Shown here piece after piece: positions 26,149-34,996 of a DNA stretch of 64,000 nucleotides. The stretch lies in the NCBI GenBank assembly GCA_965116685.1, contig OZ220707.1, forward strand, positions 3,224,001-3,288,000. The letters are read 5' to 3'. The DNA is from Bin80 sp965116685 (GTDB taxonomy: Bacteria > Bacteroidota > Rhodothermia > Rhodothermales > Bin80). Numbering within the stretch: the stretch's first letter is position 1; each line of letters begins with the position of its first letter. A program made the translations under genes and the position numbers. Under the pieces are notes generated by a model. That model made no database searches. It was not told the origin of the DNA and saw nothing but the letters and a program-made list of their open reading frames with translations.

Positions 26149-26493
26149 ATGGAGGCACGCGCGATACGTAAATATATTCCCAGTTCGCCGCGCAAGATGC
26201 GGCGCATTGTCAATGTGGTTCGGGGCCAATCGGTTTCCGAGGCACTGAATGCGTTGCATTTTCTACCGCATGCTGCGACTAGGCCTGTATCCTTGGCTAT
26301 CCGGTCAGCGGTACATAATCTCATGGATAAAAATCCGGATGAGAGGTTCGACGAGGATAATCTTTTCGTGAAGGAAATCAGGGTGGATGAAGGCCCTGTA
26401 CTCAAACGGATTCGACCCGCCGCTCGTGGTCGGGCACACCCGATCCGCAAGCGTATGAGCCATCTAACCGTAACTGTTCAAGCCGAAATCTAG
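26149..26493 (+). CDS. rplV: 50S ribosomal protein L22
   Basis: L22 has a beta hairpin that reaches into the exit tunnel. The ATG at 26149 (MEARAIRKYIPSSPRKMR) gives 114 residues. A TTG at 26143, directly after the rpsS stop, would add two. The hairpin RIRPAARGRAHPIRKRMSH is conserved. Confidence 0.97.
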   Translation: MEARAIRKYIPSSPRKMRRIVNVVRGQSVSEALNALHFLPHAATRPVSLAIRSAVHNLMDKNPDERFDEDNLFVKEIRVDEGPVLKRIRPAARGRAHPIRKRMSHLTVTVQAEI

Positions 26494-26506
26494 TAGCTCT
26501 TAATCA

Positions 26507-27301
26507 ATGGGTCAGAAAACACATCCAGTTGGCTTTCGCCTCGGTACCATCCGGGGTTGGGATTCGAACTGGTATGCCAAAAAGAAAGATATTGCTGCCA
26601 AGCTCTTCGAAGATGAGGAACTGCGCCGCTACCTTACAGCTCGGCTGAAGCGTGCCGGCCTCAGTCGTATTGTGATTGAACGTACACCGAAGCGCATCAT
26701 CCTCACGCTCCACACCAGCCGACCCGGTGTCGTCATCGGTCGAGGAGGCCAGGAAGTCGAAAAATTGCGCGAGGAACTCAAGCGGATCACGACCAAGGAG
26801 ATCCAGATCAACATCAATGAGATCAAACGGCCAGAATTGGATGCTAGCCTGGTTTCGCAAAATGTAGCACAGCAGCTCGAAGGACGGATTTCCTTCCGGC
26901 GTGCCATGAAGCAGGCACTCCAGGGGGCGATGCGTATGGGAGCACAGGGAATTCGTATCAGGGTGAGCGGACGGCTTGGTGGCGCTGAAATGGGGCGGGT
27001 CGAACAGTATCTGGAGGGGCGTGTGCCTCTGCATACGATCCGTGCAGATATTGACTACGCAGAGGCAACCGCGTATTCGATTTATGGAACCACGGGAGTA
27101 AAAGTATGGGTTTATCGTGGCGAGATACTTGGGCGCCCGGACCTTAGTCCAAACGTACAGGCCCAACGCCAGCAATTGCGCCAAATGCAGACGGGAGGAC
27201 GTGGCAGTGAGAGTAGTAAAGCTCGGGATCGCCGCCGAGGGAATCGTGGAGCCCGTGCGGGCCGTCAAGGCGGTGGTCGCAGAGGTGGAAATCGACGATA
27301 G
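26507..27301 (+). CDS. rpsC: 30S ribosomal protein S3 with Arg/Gly-rich tail
   Basis: S3 binds mRNA at the entry site and has helicase activity with S4 and S5. The product has 264 residues. The KH domain motif GRGG is at 79-82, and the C-terminal domain RFS/S3_C is complete to about 215. Residues 228-264 form a low-complexity tail with many Arg-Gly pairs, for example RRRGNRGARAGRQGGGRR. Such tails vary between phyla and probably bind rRNA or mRNA; that is inference. Confidence 0.97.
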   Translation: MGQKTHPVGFRLGTIRGWDSNWYAKKKDIAAKLFEDEELRRYLTARLKRAGLSRIVIERTPKRIILTLHTSRPGVVIGRGGQEVEKLREELKRITTKEIQININEIKRPELDASLVSQNVAQQLEGRISFRRAMKQALQGAMRMGAQGIRIRVSGRLGGAEMGRVEQYLEGRVPLHTIRADIDYAEATAYSIYGTTGVKVWVYRGEILGRPDLSPNVQAQRQQLRQMQTGGRGSESSKARDRRRGNRGARAGRQGGGRRGGNRR

Positions 27302-27329
27302 TTATCCAAGATAAAGAGAGACACGAATC

Positions 27330-27755
27330 ATGTTGATGCCAAAGCGGACGAAGTACCGCAAGCAACAAAAAGGTAGGATCAAAGGGAATGCAACGCGTGG
27401 TGCACGCGTGGATTTCGGAGATTTTGCGATCAAGGCTCTTGAGTCAGGACGAATTTCCAGTCGACAGATTGAAGCTGCAAGGATTGCAATGACCCGGCGG
27501 ATGAAACGCGTTGGGAAGGTCTATATCCGGGTTTTTCCCGACAAGCCGATCACCAGCAAGCCCGCAGAGGTTCGGATGGGGAAAGGCAAAGGCGCCATTG
27601 ATCATTGGGCGGTTCCCGTTCATCCTGGTCGGATCCTGTTCGAGATTGGTGGAGGGATCTCCCTGGAGCTTGCAAAGGAATCCATGCGGTTGGCACAGCA
27701 AAAATTGCCAATAAAAACCAAGTTTGTTGTGCGGCCTGACTATGTGGAGAATTAG
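27330..27755 (+). CDS. rplP: 50S ribosomal protein L16
   Basis: L16 organises the A-site region of the large subunit. The 141-residue product opens MLMPKRTKYRKQQKGR, as in many bacteria, and contains the conserved RMGKGKGAIDHWA loop. Its TAG stop is directly followed by the rpmC ATG. Confidence 0.97.
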   Translation: MLMPKRTKYRKQQKGRIKGNATRGARVDFGDFAIKALESGRISSRQIEAARIAMTRRMKRVGKVYIRVFPDKPITSKPAEVRMGKGKGAIDHWAVPVHPGRILFEIGGGISLELAKESMRLAQQKLPIKTKFVVRPDYVEN

Positions 27756-27965
27756 ATGACCATGAAAGCAACAGACGTACGAGCCCTCAGCATCCAGGAG
27801 GTGCAGGAGCGGATTCGTGAAGAACAAGAGCAATTGGCCGAATTAAAATTCAGACACGCCATTGCACAATTGGAGAACCCGATGCTGCTTAGAGAAAAGC
27901 GTCGCTTTCTAGCACGCTTGAAAACAATTCTCAAGGATCAGGCTGTCGAGGATAAACATGAGTGA
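27756..27965 (+). CDS. rpmC: 50S ribosomal protein L29
   Basis: L29 is a two-helix protein near the tunnel exit. It has 69 residues; an ATG two codons later is also possible. The end overlaps the start of rpsQ by eight bases, implying coupled translation. Confidence 0.95.
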   Translation: MTMKATDVRALSIQEVQERIREEQEQLAELKFRHAIAQLENPMLLREKRRFLARLKTILKDQAVEDKHE

Positions 27966-28221
27966 TGTAAAAAGGTCTTCCCGGAAAGAACGTACCGGGA
28001 TCGTTCTTAGTAACAAGATGAACAAGACGATTGTGGTCGGTATTCGGCGCCAGGTCCGACATCCGATTTACGGCAAGTTTATCAAGAAAACCGGACGTCT
28101 GTTTGCACATGATGAGCAGGAACAGGCCCGCGAGGGCGATACGGTGCGAATTAATGAAGTCAGGCCGCTGAGCAAGAAGAAGCGGTGGCGTCTGTTGGAA
28201 ATTGTGGAGCGCGCGAAATAA
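27958..28221 (+). CDS. rpsQ: 30S ribosomal protein S17
   Basis: S17 is a primary 16S rRNA binder with an OB fold. It has 87 residues with the conserved KERTGIVLSNKMNKTIVVG and the segment YGKFIKKT. It overlaps the end of rpmC. Confidence 0.96.
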   Translation: MSDVKRSSRKERTGIVLSNKMNKTIVVGIRRQVRHPIYGKFIKKTGRLFAHDEQEQAREGDTVRINEVRPLSKKKRWRLLEIVERAK

Positions 28222-28230
28222 GCCAATCCG

Positions 28231-28599
28231 ATGATACAACAAGAATCCAGATTAGCGGTAGCGGACAATAGCGGCGCAAAAGAAGTGCTGTGCATCCGTG
28301 TTTTGGGAGGAAGCGGCCGGCGTTATGCACGGATCGGAGATCGTATTGTGGTCTCCGTGAAGTCTGCGATTCCTGGTGGGGATGTCAAAAAAGGAGATGT
28401 ATCCAGAGCCGTTGTCGTACGTACGCGTAAAGAGTTGCGTCGTACGGATGGATCGTACATTCGATTTGACGAAAACGCAGCGGTTCTGCTGAACGCCCAG
28501 GGAGAGCCTAGAGGTACTAGAATTTTTGGACCGGTGGCACGGGAATTGCGTGAAAAACAGTATATGCGTATTGTTTCCCTGGCGCCAGAGGTGATTTAG
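28231..28599 (+). CDS. rplN: 50S ribosomal protein L14
   Basis: L14 lies at the subunit interface and forms a bridge. The 122-residue product is of normal length and starts MIQQESRLAVADNSGAKEV. The C-terminal GPVARELREKQYMRIVSLAPEV is typical. Confidence 0.98.
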   Translation: MIQQESRLAVADNSGAKEVLCIRVLGGSGRRYARIGDRIVVSVKSAIPGGDVKKGDVSRAVVVRTRKELRRTDGSYIRFDENAAVLLNAQGEPRGTRIFGPVARELREKQYMRIVSLAPEVI

Positions 28600-28605
28600 A
28601 GGATT

Positions 28606-28986
28606 ATGAGTCAATCACGACGAAAAACAAAGAAACCCCATGTCAAAAAAGGAGACATGGTCATGTTGACAAAGTCGATTACGGCTTCCAAGGGAAGTCC
28701 TGATCGGAGTCGGGGATACGTTGGGAAGGTTCTTCGCGTTTTTCCTGACGAAGGGCGTGTGATTGTGGAGGGGGTCAATTTGCGGATCCGCCACACCCGT
28801 CCCAATCAGGTCTACCCACAGGGAGGCCGCGTGCAGCGTGAAATGGCCATTCATATTTCCAATGTACAGCCTGTGGACAGTAATGGTCTGGCAACACGGA
28901 TCGGACGTAAACGGATTGAAGACACGGAAACGGGCCGGGGAGAATGGATCCGCTATGCAAAATCAACGGGAGAGGAATTGAGTTAG
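28606..28986 (+). CDS. rplX: 50S ribosomal protein L24
   Basis: L24 starts 50S assembly through a KOW domain. The product has 126 residues, longer than the usual 100-110; the extra part is at the C-terminus (KRIEDTETGRGEWIRYAKSTGEE). The KOW core is KGDMVMLTKSITASKGSPDRSRGYVGKV. A GAGG precedes the start. Confidence 0.96.
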   Translation: MSQSRRKTKKPHVKKGDMVMLTKSITASKGSPDRSRGYVGKVLRVFPDEGRVIVEGVNLRIRHTRPNQVYPQGGRVQREMAIHISNVQPVDSNGLATRIGRKRIEDTETGRGEWIRYAKSTGEELS

Positions 28987-28990
28987 GGTT

Positions 28991-29560
28991 ATGGCACAGT
29001 ATGAACCGCGTTTGAAGACGCGATACAAATCAGAAATCATTGAGCAGTTGACCAAGCAGTTCTCTTATGGGAACCGGATGCAGGTCCCACGCCTAGTTAA
29101 GATCACGATCAATAAAGGCGTAGGTGAGGCTACCCAGAATGCAAAGCTTCTGGATGGTGCAGTGGATGAACTCCGGCGGATCACTGGGCAGCAACCGATT
29201 GTGCGGCGTGCACGGAAGAGTGTTTCGAATTTTAAGCTCCGTGAGGGAATGCCCATTGGTGCCAGTGTTACGCTTCGCGGGGATCGTATGTGGGAGTTCC
29301 TGGATCGGCTGATCACGCTGGCTTTGCCACGGGTACGAGATTTTCGTGGTGTCCCTGATGGAAGTTTTGATGGTCGGGGAAATTACTCTTTGGGAATCAA
29401 GGAGCAAATTATTTTCCCTGAGATCAATGTGGATCAAATTGAGCGCATATCGGGTCTTGGACTCACGGTTGTAACGAGCGCATCCTCGGATGAAGAAGCG
29501 TTTGCGCTTCTCAAGGAGTTGGGGATGCCGTTTGTACGTCGACAAAGCGCAGCTGCCTGA
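28991..29560 (+). CDS. rplE: 50S ribosomal protein L5
   Basis: L5 binds 5S rRNA and contacts the P-site tRNA. It has 189 residues, with VPRLVKITINKGVGEA at the 5S-binding part and RGNYSLGIKEQIIFPEI later. It starts four bases after the rplX stop, with AGGG just upstream. Confidence 0.98.
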   Translation: MAQYEPRLKTRYKSEIIEQLTKQFSYGNRMQVPRLVKITINKGVGEATQNAKLLDGAVDELRRITGQQPIVRRARKSVSNFKLREGMPIGASVTLRGDRMWEFLDRLITLALPRVRDFRGVPDGSFDGRGNYSLGIKEQIIFPEINVDQIERISGLGLTVVTSASSDEEAFALLKELGMPFVRRQSAAA

Positions 29561-29581
29561 TAACGAAAAAGAACAGAGTAC

Positions 29582-29851
29582 ATGGCAAAAAAGAGTGTTA
29601 TAGCCCGACAGAAGAAGCGCGAGCGGATAGTTGCGCAATATGCTGAGCGCAGAGCAGAGCTGCGAGCCAAGGGGGATTATGAAGGCCTGCAGATGCTTCC
29701 GCGTGATGCAAGTCCATCAAGGCTGCGCAATCGATGTCAACTGACGGGACGTTCACGCGGGTATATCAGGGTGTACGGTCTGTCAAGAATTGTATTTCGT
29801 GACATGGCCCGGGCCGGGAAAATTCCGGGAATTCGTAAATCAAGTTGGTAA
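29582..29851 (+). CDS. rpsN: 30S ribosomal protein S14 (zinc-less type)
   Basis: S14 is a head protein of the small subunit. This is the long 89-residue form with one Cys only, so the CxxC zinc motif of the short form is absent. The conserved RNRCQLTGRSRGYIRVYGLSR segment identifies it. The rpsH start follows at 29856. Confidence 0.97.
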   Translation: MAKKSVIARQKKRERIVAQYAERRAELRAKGDYEGLQMLPRDASPSRLRNRCQLTGRSRGYIRVYGLSRIVFRDMARAGKIPGIRKSSW

Positions 29852-29855
29852 GCAA

Positions 29856-30257
29856 ATGGGGGTTATTACAGATCCGGTTGGAGACTACCTTGCCAGGCTG
29901 CGGAATGCGCAGATGGCAGGACATAGGTACACCGACATTCCGGCATCCAGAATTAAGCGGGCGATCACTCAGATCCTGAAAGATAAAGGGTACGTTACGC
30001 GATTTTTGAACGTTGACGATGAAGGTCAGGGGCGTTTGCGCATTTTTCTCAAGTATGATCGCCATGGGAAGGGTGCAATCCGATCAATGAAGCGGATATC
30101 CAAGCCAGGTTTAAGAGTGTATGCGAAAGCAGATAAGTTGCCTCGTGTAGAGAATGGGCTTGGAGTTGCCATCTTGTCTACTTCACAGGGGGTCATGACC
30201 GATAAAGAAGCCGAGCGCATTCATGTGGGTGGTGAAGTGCTAGCACACGTGTTTTAA
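29856..30257 (+). CDS. rpsH: 30S ribosomal protein S8
   Basis: S8 is a core assembly protein that binds 16S rRNA helix 21. From ATG 29856 (MGVITDPVGDYLARLRNAQ) it has 133 residues. A longer frame from 29790 lies inside rpsN and is not needed. The C-terminal motif STSQGVMTDKEAERIHVGGEV is typical. Confidence 0.97.
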   Translation: MGVITDPVGDYLARLRNAQMAGHRYTDIPASRIKRAITQILKDKGYVTRFLNVDDEGQGRLRIFLKYDRHGKGAIRSMKRISKPGLRVYAKADKLPRVENGLGVAILSTSQGVMTDKEAERIHVGGEVLAHVF

Positions 30258-30258
30258 G

Positions 30259-30816
30259 ATGTCAAGGATTGGAAAACAAAGTATTGCAGTCAGCGAGGGG
30301 GTTCAAGTCAACATCTCCAAAGGTAACGAGGTGACGGTGACGGGTCCTAAGGGGACGTTGCAGCTTCAGGTTTCACCTGAGTTGACCTTATCGCAGGATG
30401 CGAACATGCTCAAGGTTGAACGACCGACGGACCAGAAGCGCCATCGCGCCATGCATGGTCTGTATCGTTCACTTCTTTCGAATATGGTCCAAGGGGTCAC
30501 GGAGGGATTTCAGAAGGAGTTGGAAATTATTGGAGTGGGAACGCGTGCGGAAGTGAACCAAGGAGTACTGGAATTGGCAGTCGGGTTCTCTCATCCCATT
30601 TACTTTGTACCTCCTGAAGGAGTGAACATTACCGCTGAAGGGGGTGGGCGTGGACGAAATCCCAAGGTAATGGTGTCCGGGATCGACAAACAGGCAGTTG
30701 GACAGGTTGCTGCCAAAATTCGTTCCCTGCGGCCACCGGAGCCCTACAAGGGGAAAGGGATCCGCTATGTGAATGAGTATGTTCGAAGAAAAGCCGGAAA
30801 AACAGCTTCCAAATAG
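30259..30816 (+). CDS. rplF: 50S ribosomal protein L6
   Basis: L6 lies near the sarcin-ricin loop and the factor-binding site. It has 185 residues with two repeated domains and the signature PEPYKGKGIRY near the end. It starts one base after the rpsH stop. Confidence 0.97.
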   Translation: MSRIGKQSIAVSEGVQVNISKGNEVTVTGPKGTLQLQVSPELTLSQDANMLKVERPTDQKRHRAMHGLYRSLLSNMVQGVTEGFQKELEIIGVGTRAEVNQGVLELAVGFSHPIYFVPPEGVNITAEGGGRGRNPKVMVSGIDKQAVGQVAAKIRSLRPPEPYKGKGIRYVNEYVRRKAGKTASK

Positions 30817-30829
30817 TTGATCAGTAGAT

Positions 30830-31195
30830 ATGGCCATCAGCAAGTTCAAATCAGCTAAAGCAGTACGGAGATTCCGTACCAAGCGCAGTATTCGTCGCAA
30901 AATATATGGGACGGCAGAACGTCCCAGGTTGACCGTGTTTCGGAGCAATCGCAATATCTATGCGCAATTGATTGACGATGATGAATGTCGGACACTCGTT
31001 GCTGCATCCACGCTTGACCAGGGGCATGAGGCCGACTCTCCAGTAGATGCAGGATCGGTCGTAGGGGAGCGGCTTGCCACACGCGCGGCGGAGCACGGAA
31101 TCCGTAAAGTCGTGTTTGACCGGAACGGTTACAGATATCATGGGCGTGTTCGTTCGTTGGCTGAAGGTGCACGTAAGGGCGGATTAAAGTTTTAA
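30830..31195 (+). CDS. rplR: 50S ribosomal protein L18
   Basis: L18 carries 5S rRNA into the large subunit with L5. The 121-residue product has the conserved RPRLTVFRSNRNIYAQLIDD and the end FDRNGYRYHGRVRSLAEGAR. It follows rplF after 13 bases. Confidence 0.97.
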   Translation: MAISKFKSAKAVRRFRTKRSIRRKIYGTAERPRLTVFRSNRNIYAQLIDDDECRTLVAASTLDQGHEADSPVDAGSVVGERLATRAAEHGIRKVVFDRNGYRYHGRVRSLAEGARKGGLKF

Positions 31196-31215
31196 TTTGA
31201 AAAGTATAGGACGCA

Positions 31216-31749
31216 ATGCAAAGAACGCAAAATCAGCGACGCAACCGCGGTGAATCCACGGACCAGACGGAGTGGATTGATCGCTTGGTCAAGGTGAAAC
31301 GTGTGGCCAAGGTGGTCAAGGGCGGACGTCGTTTTTCATTTAATGCGGTGGTCGTCGTTGGTGATGGTCAGGGCCATGTGGGTACGGGGCTTGGTAAGGC
31401 AAATGAAGTTGCAGACGCAATCAAGAAGGGGACGGAAGATGCAAAAAAACGCCTAATCTCCGTTCCGGTGACCAAGGCAGGAACGATTCCTCACCAGGTT
31501 ATTGGCAAGAAAGATGCGGGGCGTGTGTTGTTGAAACCTGCATCCCCAGGGACGGGCGTGATCGCAGGTGGTGGAGTCCGTGCAGTCCTCGAATGTGTGG
31601 GGATCACCAACGTATTGTCCAAGTCGCTTGGTACCAGCAATCCGCATAACCAGGTTGCAGCGACCATGAATGCACTCAAGAGCCTGGAGCATCCTCTGGA
31701 AGTAGCGCGTCGTCGGGGAATTCCTCTGCGCCGCGTGTTTGAAGGATAA
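31216..31749 (+). CDS. rpsE: 30S ribosomal protein S5
   Basis: S5 takes part in decoding accuracy and mRNA unwinding. It has 177 residues, with the double-stranded-RNA-binding fold starting RLVKVKRVAKVVKGGRRF and the loop GKANEVADAIKKG. AGGA lies before the ATG. Confidence 0.98.
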   Translation: MQRTQNQRRNRGESTDQTEWIDRLVKVKRVAKVVKGGRRFSFNAVVVVGDGQGHVGTGLGKANEVADAIKKGTEDAKKRLISVPVTKAGTIPHQVIGKKDAGRVLLKPASPGTGVIAGGGVRAVLECVGITNVLSKSLGTSNPHNQVAATMNALKSLEHPLEVARRRGIPLRRVFEG

Positions 31750-31750
31750 G

Positions 31751-31954
31751 ATGATGTCACTCAAAATCACTCAGTCACGGAGTTTAATCGGTTCATCGGG
31801 GCGGCAGCGCCGGACGATGAAAGCTTTAGGATTGCGTCGCTTGCATCATACGGTGACGCATCGTGATACCCCGGTTATTCGAGGCATGGTGGACAGCGTG
31901 TCTCACTTGGTTGAGGTTGAAGAAATCGGTGCTCAAGAGCAGGAAACGGAATAA
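31751..31954 (+). CDS. rpmD: 50S ribosomal protein L30
   Basis: L30 is a small protein on the 23S rRNA domain II surface. From ATG 31751 it has 67 residues; the next codon is also ATG. The core KITQSRSLIGSSGRQRRTMKAL is typical, and a short acidic tail follows. It begins one base after the rpsE stop. Confidence 0.95.
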   Translation: MMSLKITQSRSLIGSSGRQRRTMKALGLRRLHHTVTHRDTPVIRGMVDSVSHLVEVEEIGAQEQETE

Positions 31955-31958
31955 GCAT

Positions 31959-32429
31959 ATGAATCTAGGAACGTTAAAACCCGCGAAGGGCTCGACGAGA
32001 CGTAATAAACGGCTTGGGCGAGGTGTCGGATCCGGTAAGGGAGGACATAGTTCTTCGCGAGGAAACAAGGGACAAAAAAGCCGCACCGGCAATCACCGGA
32101 TGCCGGCTTGGTTTGAAGGTGGCCAAATGCCGCTTCAGCGTCGAGTTCCCAAGTTTGGATTCAAAAACCCGAACCGGATATCCTATAGTGTATTGAACTT
32201 GGACCAGTTAGGCTCGCTGGTTGAAGCCGGGAGGCTGAGTGCGGACACCCCGATTACGCCAGATTCATTGGTAGAAGCGGGCATAATCCGCAAGAATGAT
32301 CGAATCAAGATCCTCGGAGGTGGTGAACTGACCGTTGCCTTGAATATTGAGGTCCACGCTTTCAGTAAGTCAGCAGAAGAAAAAATTCAGGCAGCAGGTG
32401 GATCAATCCAGCATCTGTCAGCTAACTAA
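31959..32429 (+). CDS. rplO: 50S ribosomal protein L15
   Basis: L15 is a late assembly protein with a long basic N-terminal extension. The ATG at 31959 (MNLGTLKPAKGSTRRNKRLG) gives 156 residues; an upstream frame from 31863 lies in rpmD. The conserved GRGVGSGKGGHSSSRGNKGQ motif is present. secY follows after 20 bases. Confidence 0.97.
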   Translation: MNLGTLKPAKGSTRRNKRLGRGVGSGKGGHSSSRGNKGQKSRTGNHRMPAWFEGGQMPLQRRVPKFGFKNPNRISYSVLNLDQLGSLVEAGRLSADTPITPDSLVEAGIIRKNDRIKILGGGELTVALNIEVHAFSKSAEEKIQAAGGSIQHLSAN

Positions 32430-32449
32430 CGCAGTCGAGAGAACTCTGA

Positions 32450-33769
32450 ATGGCGGGATTTGCCGATAGCTTACGCAGTATTTGGAAGATTGATGAGCTG
32501 CGCAAGCGAATAATTTATACCCTTGGGATTCTAATCATTTATCGGGTTGGGGCATATGTACCTCTGGCCGGTATTGATGCTGCAGCACTCACGGATGCAT
32601 TTGCGCAGGGAGATCCGAACAATCTCTTTGGATTCTTCAATCTCTTCGTTGGAGGTGCTTTCCTTCAGGCGGGCATATTCGCGTTGGGGATTATGCCGTA
32701 TATCACGGCCTCCATCATTATCCAACTTCTGGGTGCGGCAGTGCCGTATTTCCAGAAGCTTCAACGTGAAGGAGAGGAAGGGCGCCGAAAGATCACGCAG
32801 TTGACGCGTTATGGCACGGCAGGCATTACAATGCTGCAGTCAATCGGTTACAGTCTGTTCCTGTGGGGGACGGTTCCATCCGCAATCGTGATTCCCCAGC
32901 AATTTTTTATGGTGTCAACTGTAATTATCTTGACGGCGGGTACCATGTTTGTCATGTGGCTTGGGGAGCGAATCACTGAAAGCGGGATCGGTAACGGAAT
33001 TTCACTGATTATTACGGTTGGGATTATTGCGTTTTTGCCTCAGGCATTCGTCAATGAAGTGCGTCAATCGGCGAATCTATTCCTTGTCATTTTTGAAGTT
33101 GGTGTCTTGGTGGTTGTAACCGCATTTGTGGTTCTGATGACGCAGGGCACTCGGCGGATTCCAGTGCAGTATGCAAAGCGTGTCGTTGGGCGTAAAGTCT
33201 ATGGAGGGAGCACCCAATACTTGCCTGTGCGGGTCAATGCCGCGGGTGTGATGCCCATTATTTTTGCACAGTCTATCATGTTCGTGCCGGGCACCATTGC
33301 ACAGTTTGCACCGAATAACGAGTTGATGCAGCGTTTCGGGGCACTCTTTCTGGACTTTACCAGTTGGGGATACTCCATCATTTTCTTTTTCGTATGTGTA
33401 TTCTTTACCTATTTCTATACTGCGATTGCGGTTAATCCGAAGGAAATGGCCGATACAATGAAACGTCAGGGAGGGTTTATTCCTGGAATCCGACCAGGTA
33501 AGCAGACCAGTGAATTTATTGATGCAATCCTGACGCGTGTCACGCTACCTGGCTCCCTGTTTATTGGGTTTGCAGCGATTCTCCCGGCATTTGCAGTACA
33601 GCTTGGTTTGACAGAGACGCAGCAGTTTGCCCAGTTTTTCGGGGGGACGAGTTTGCTCATTATGGTTGGTGTAACGCTGGATACGTTAAAACAGGTGGAG
33701 AGCCATCTTTTGATGCGCCACTATGATGGGTTTATGAAAAGCGGTCGTATTAGAGGGAGGTCCCGCTAG
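32450..33769 (+). CDS. secY: protein translocase subunit SecY
   Basis: SecY is the channel of the Sec machinery in the inner membrane. The 439-residue product has about ten transmembrane segments and the signatures GIMPYITASIIIQLL and GNGISLII. The cytoplasmic loop after about 240 (RRIPVQYAKRVVG) that binds ribosome and SecA is complete. The TAG stop is directly followed by the map ATG. Confidence 0.98.
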   Translation: MAGFADSLRSIWKIDELRKRIIYTLGILIIYRVGAYVPLAGIDAAALTDAFAQGDPNNLFGFFNLFVGGAFLQAGIFALGIMPYITASIIIQLLGAAVPYFQKLQREGEEGRRKITQLTRYGTAGITMLQSIGYSLFLWGTVPSAIVIPQQFFMVSTVIILTAGTMFVMWLGERITESGIGNGISLIITVGIIAFLPQAFVNEVRQSANLFLVIFEVGVLVVVTAFVVLMTQGTRRIPVQYAKRVVGRKVYGGSTQYLPVRVNAAGVMPIIFAQSIMFVPGTIAQFAPNNELMQRFGALFLDFTSWGYSIIFFFVCVFFTYFYTAIAVNPKEMADTMKRQGGFIPGIRPGKQTSEFIDAILTRVTLPGSLFIGFAAILPAFAVQLGLTETQQFAQFFGGTSLLIMVGVTLDTLKQVESHLLMRHYDGFMKSGRIRGRSR

Positions 33770-34591
33770 ATGAGTATGTTAAAAACCCCTCATGAAGTTG
33801 CGCTGCTTCGCGAGTGTGCGAATTTGGTCTCACAAACGCTGGCGGAGGTTGCCGGGCATATATCTCCGGGGCGGGAAACCCAGGTACTTGATCAGGTTGC
33901 GGAAGATTTTATTCGGAGCCATGGTGCGGATCCTGCATTCAAGGGGTATCGTATGGGTTCGCTTCCCCCGTTCCCTTCCACGCTTTGCATATCGGTGAAT
34001 GATGTAGTGGTGCATGGATTCCCTGGCAGCTATACTCTCCGTGAAGGAGATCTGGTATCCATTGATTGCGGCGTACACCTGAACGGTTATTTTGGTGATA
34101 GTGCGTATACGTTTGGGATTGGAGAACTGGATCCAGACAAAACCCGGCTCTGCACTGCAACGCATGAAGCTCTAATGCTGGGAATTGCAGCAGCGACCCC
34201 CCATACGACGATTGGAGATATTGGCTCGACAGTTCAGCGTCATTGTCAGGCACAGGGTCTGGGTGTGGTGCGAGAGCTGGTTGGCCATGGGATTGGAAGC
34301 AAATTGCATGAGTCTCCACAGGTCCCCAATTTTGGCAGGCCACGCAAAGGATGCCGACTCAGGACGGGGATGACATTGTGTATAGAACCAATGATAAACC
34401 TTGGAACGTCTGAGATTACTGTAGATCCAGATGGCTGGACGGTCCGATCTGCTGATGGCACCCCTTCGGCCCACTATGAGCACATGATCTGTATTCATGC
34501 AGATGCTCCAGAAGTACTTACGACTTTTGAATATATCGAGGAGGTTATTCCTGCTCCCTATGAGAGAATACAAACATTAACGTATGGCTAA
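33770..34591 (+). CDS. map: type I methionine aminopeptidase
   Basis: It removes the initiator methionine from new proteins. The 273-residue product contains the five metal ligands of the family: Asp in SIDCGV, Asp in GDSAYT, His in GHGIGSKLHE, Glu in CIEPM and Glu in HYEHM. There is no N-terminal zinc-finger extension. The gene overlaps infA by eight bases. The order secY-map-infA without adk is common in Bacteroidota. Confidence 0.98.
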   Translation: MSMLKTPHEVALLRECANLVSQTLAEVAGHISPGRETQVLDQVAEDFIRSHGADPAFKGYRMGSLPPFPSTLCISVNDVVVHGFPGSYTLREGDLVSIDCGVHLNGYFGDSAYTFGIGELDPDKTRLCTATHEALMLGIAAATPHTTIGDIGSTVQRHCQAQGLGVVRELVGHGIGSKLHESPQVPNFGRPRKGCRLRTGMTLCIEPMINLGTSEITVDPDGWTVRSADGTPSAHYEHMICIHADAPEVLTTFEYIEEVIPAPYERIQTLTYG

Positions 34592-34802
34592 ACAGAAACC
34601 AATTGAACTTGACGGCGAAGTCACCGACGCCTTGCCGAACGCCCAATTTAGAGTACGTCTTGAAAATGGACACTTAATCCTTGGATTGCTTGCCGGTAAG
34701 ATGCGAATGTATCACATCAAAATTCTTCCTGGTGACCGGGTGAAGGTCGAGATTTCACCTTTTGACCTTTCGAAAGGCCGGATTGTATATCGCTACAAGT
34801 AG
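34584..34802 (+). CDS. infA: translation initiation factor IF-1
   Basis: IF-1 occupies the ribosomal A site during initiation. It has 72 residues and an S1-type OB fold, starting MAKQKPIELDGEV and containing KMRMYHIKILPGDRVKVE. The ATG lies within the last codons of map. Confidence 0.98.
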   Translation: MAKQKPIELDGEVTDALPNAQFRVRLENGHLILGLLAGKMRMYHIKILPGDRVKVEISPFDLSKGRIVYRYK

Positions 34803-34817
34803 GAACCTTCAAGGTTC
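34803..34817. promoter_or_regulatory. perfect 7-bp palindrome after infA
   Basis: GAACCTT and AAGGTTC are separated by a single C, directly after the infA stop. The gap between infA and rpmJ (71 bases) is the longest within the spc-alpha part. The site may be an operator or processing signal, or chance. Confidence 0.25.
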
Positions 34818-34873
34818 ATGGTGCGTACCAGTGAACTTTGCTTGGAAAATTAGCCACTTGCATACATCTAAAG

Positions 34874-34990
34874 ATGAAAGTACGAGCGAGTATTAAGAAG
34901 CGGAGCGCGGATGACAAGGTTGTCAGACGCAAGGGCCGTCTTTACATCATTAATAAAAAGAACCCGAAGCACAAGCAGCGGCAGGGATAG
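34874..34990 (+). CDS. rpmJ: 50S ribosomal protein L36 (zinc-less type)
   Basis: Direct translation gives 38 residues, MKVRASIKKRSADD to KHKQRQG, with the stop at 34988-34990. The four zinc ligands of the usual L36 (Cys-Cys-Cys-His) are absent: no Cys remains. Bacteroidota often carry this form. It is followed by rpsM after six bases. Confidence 0.95.
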   Translation: MKVRASIKKRSADDKVVRRKGRLYIINKKNPKHKQRQG

Positions 34991-34996
34991 GATTAT

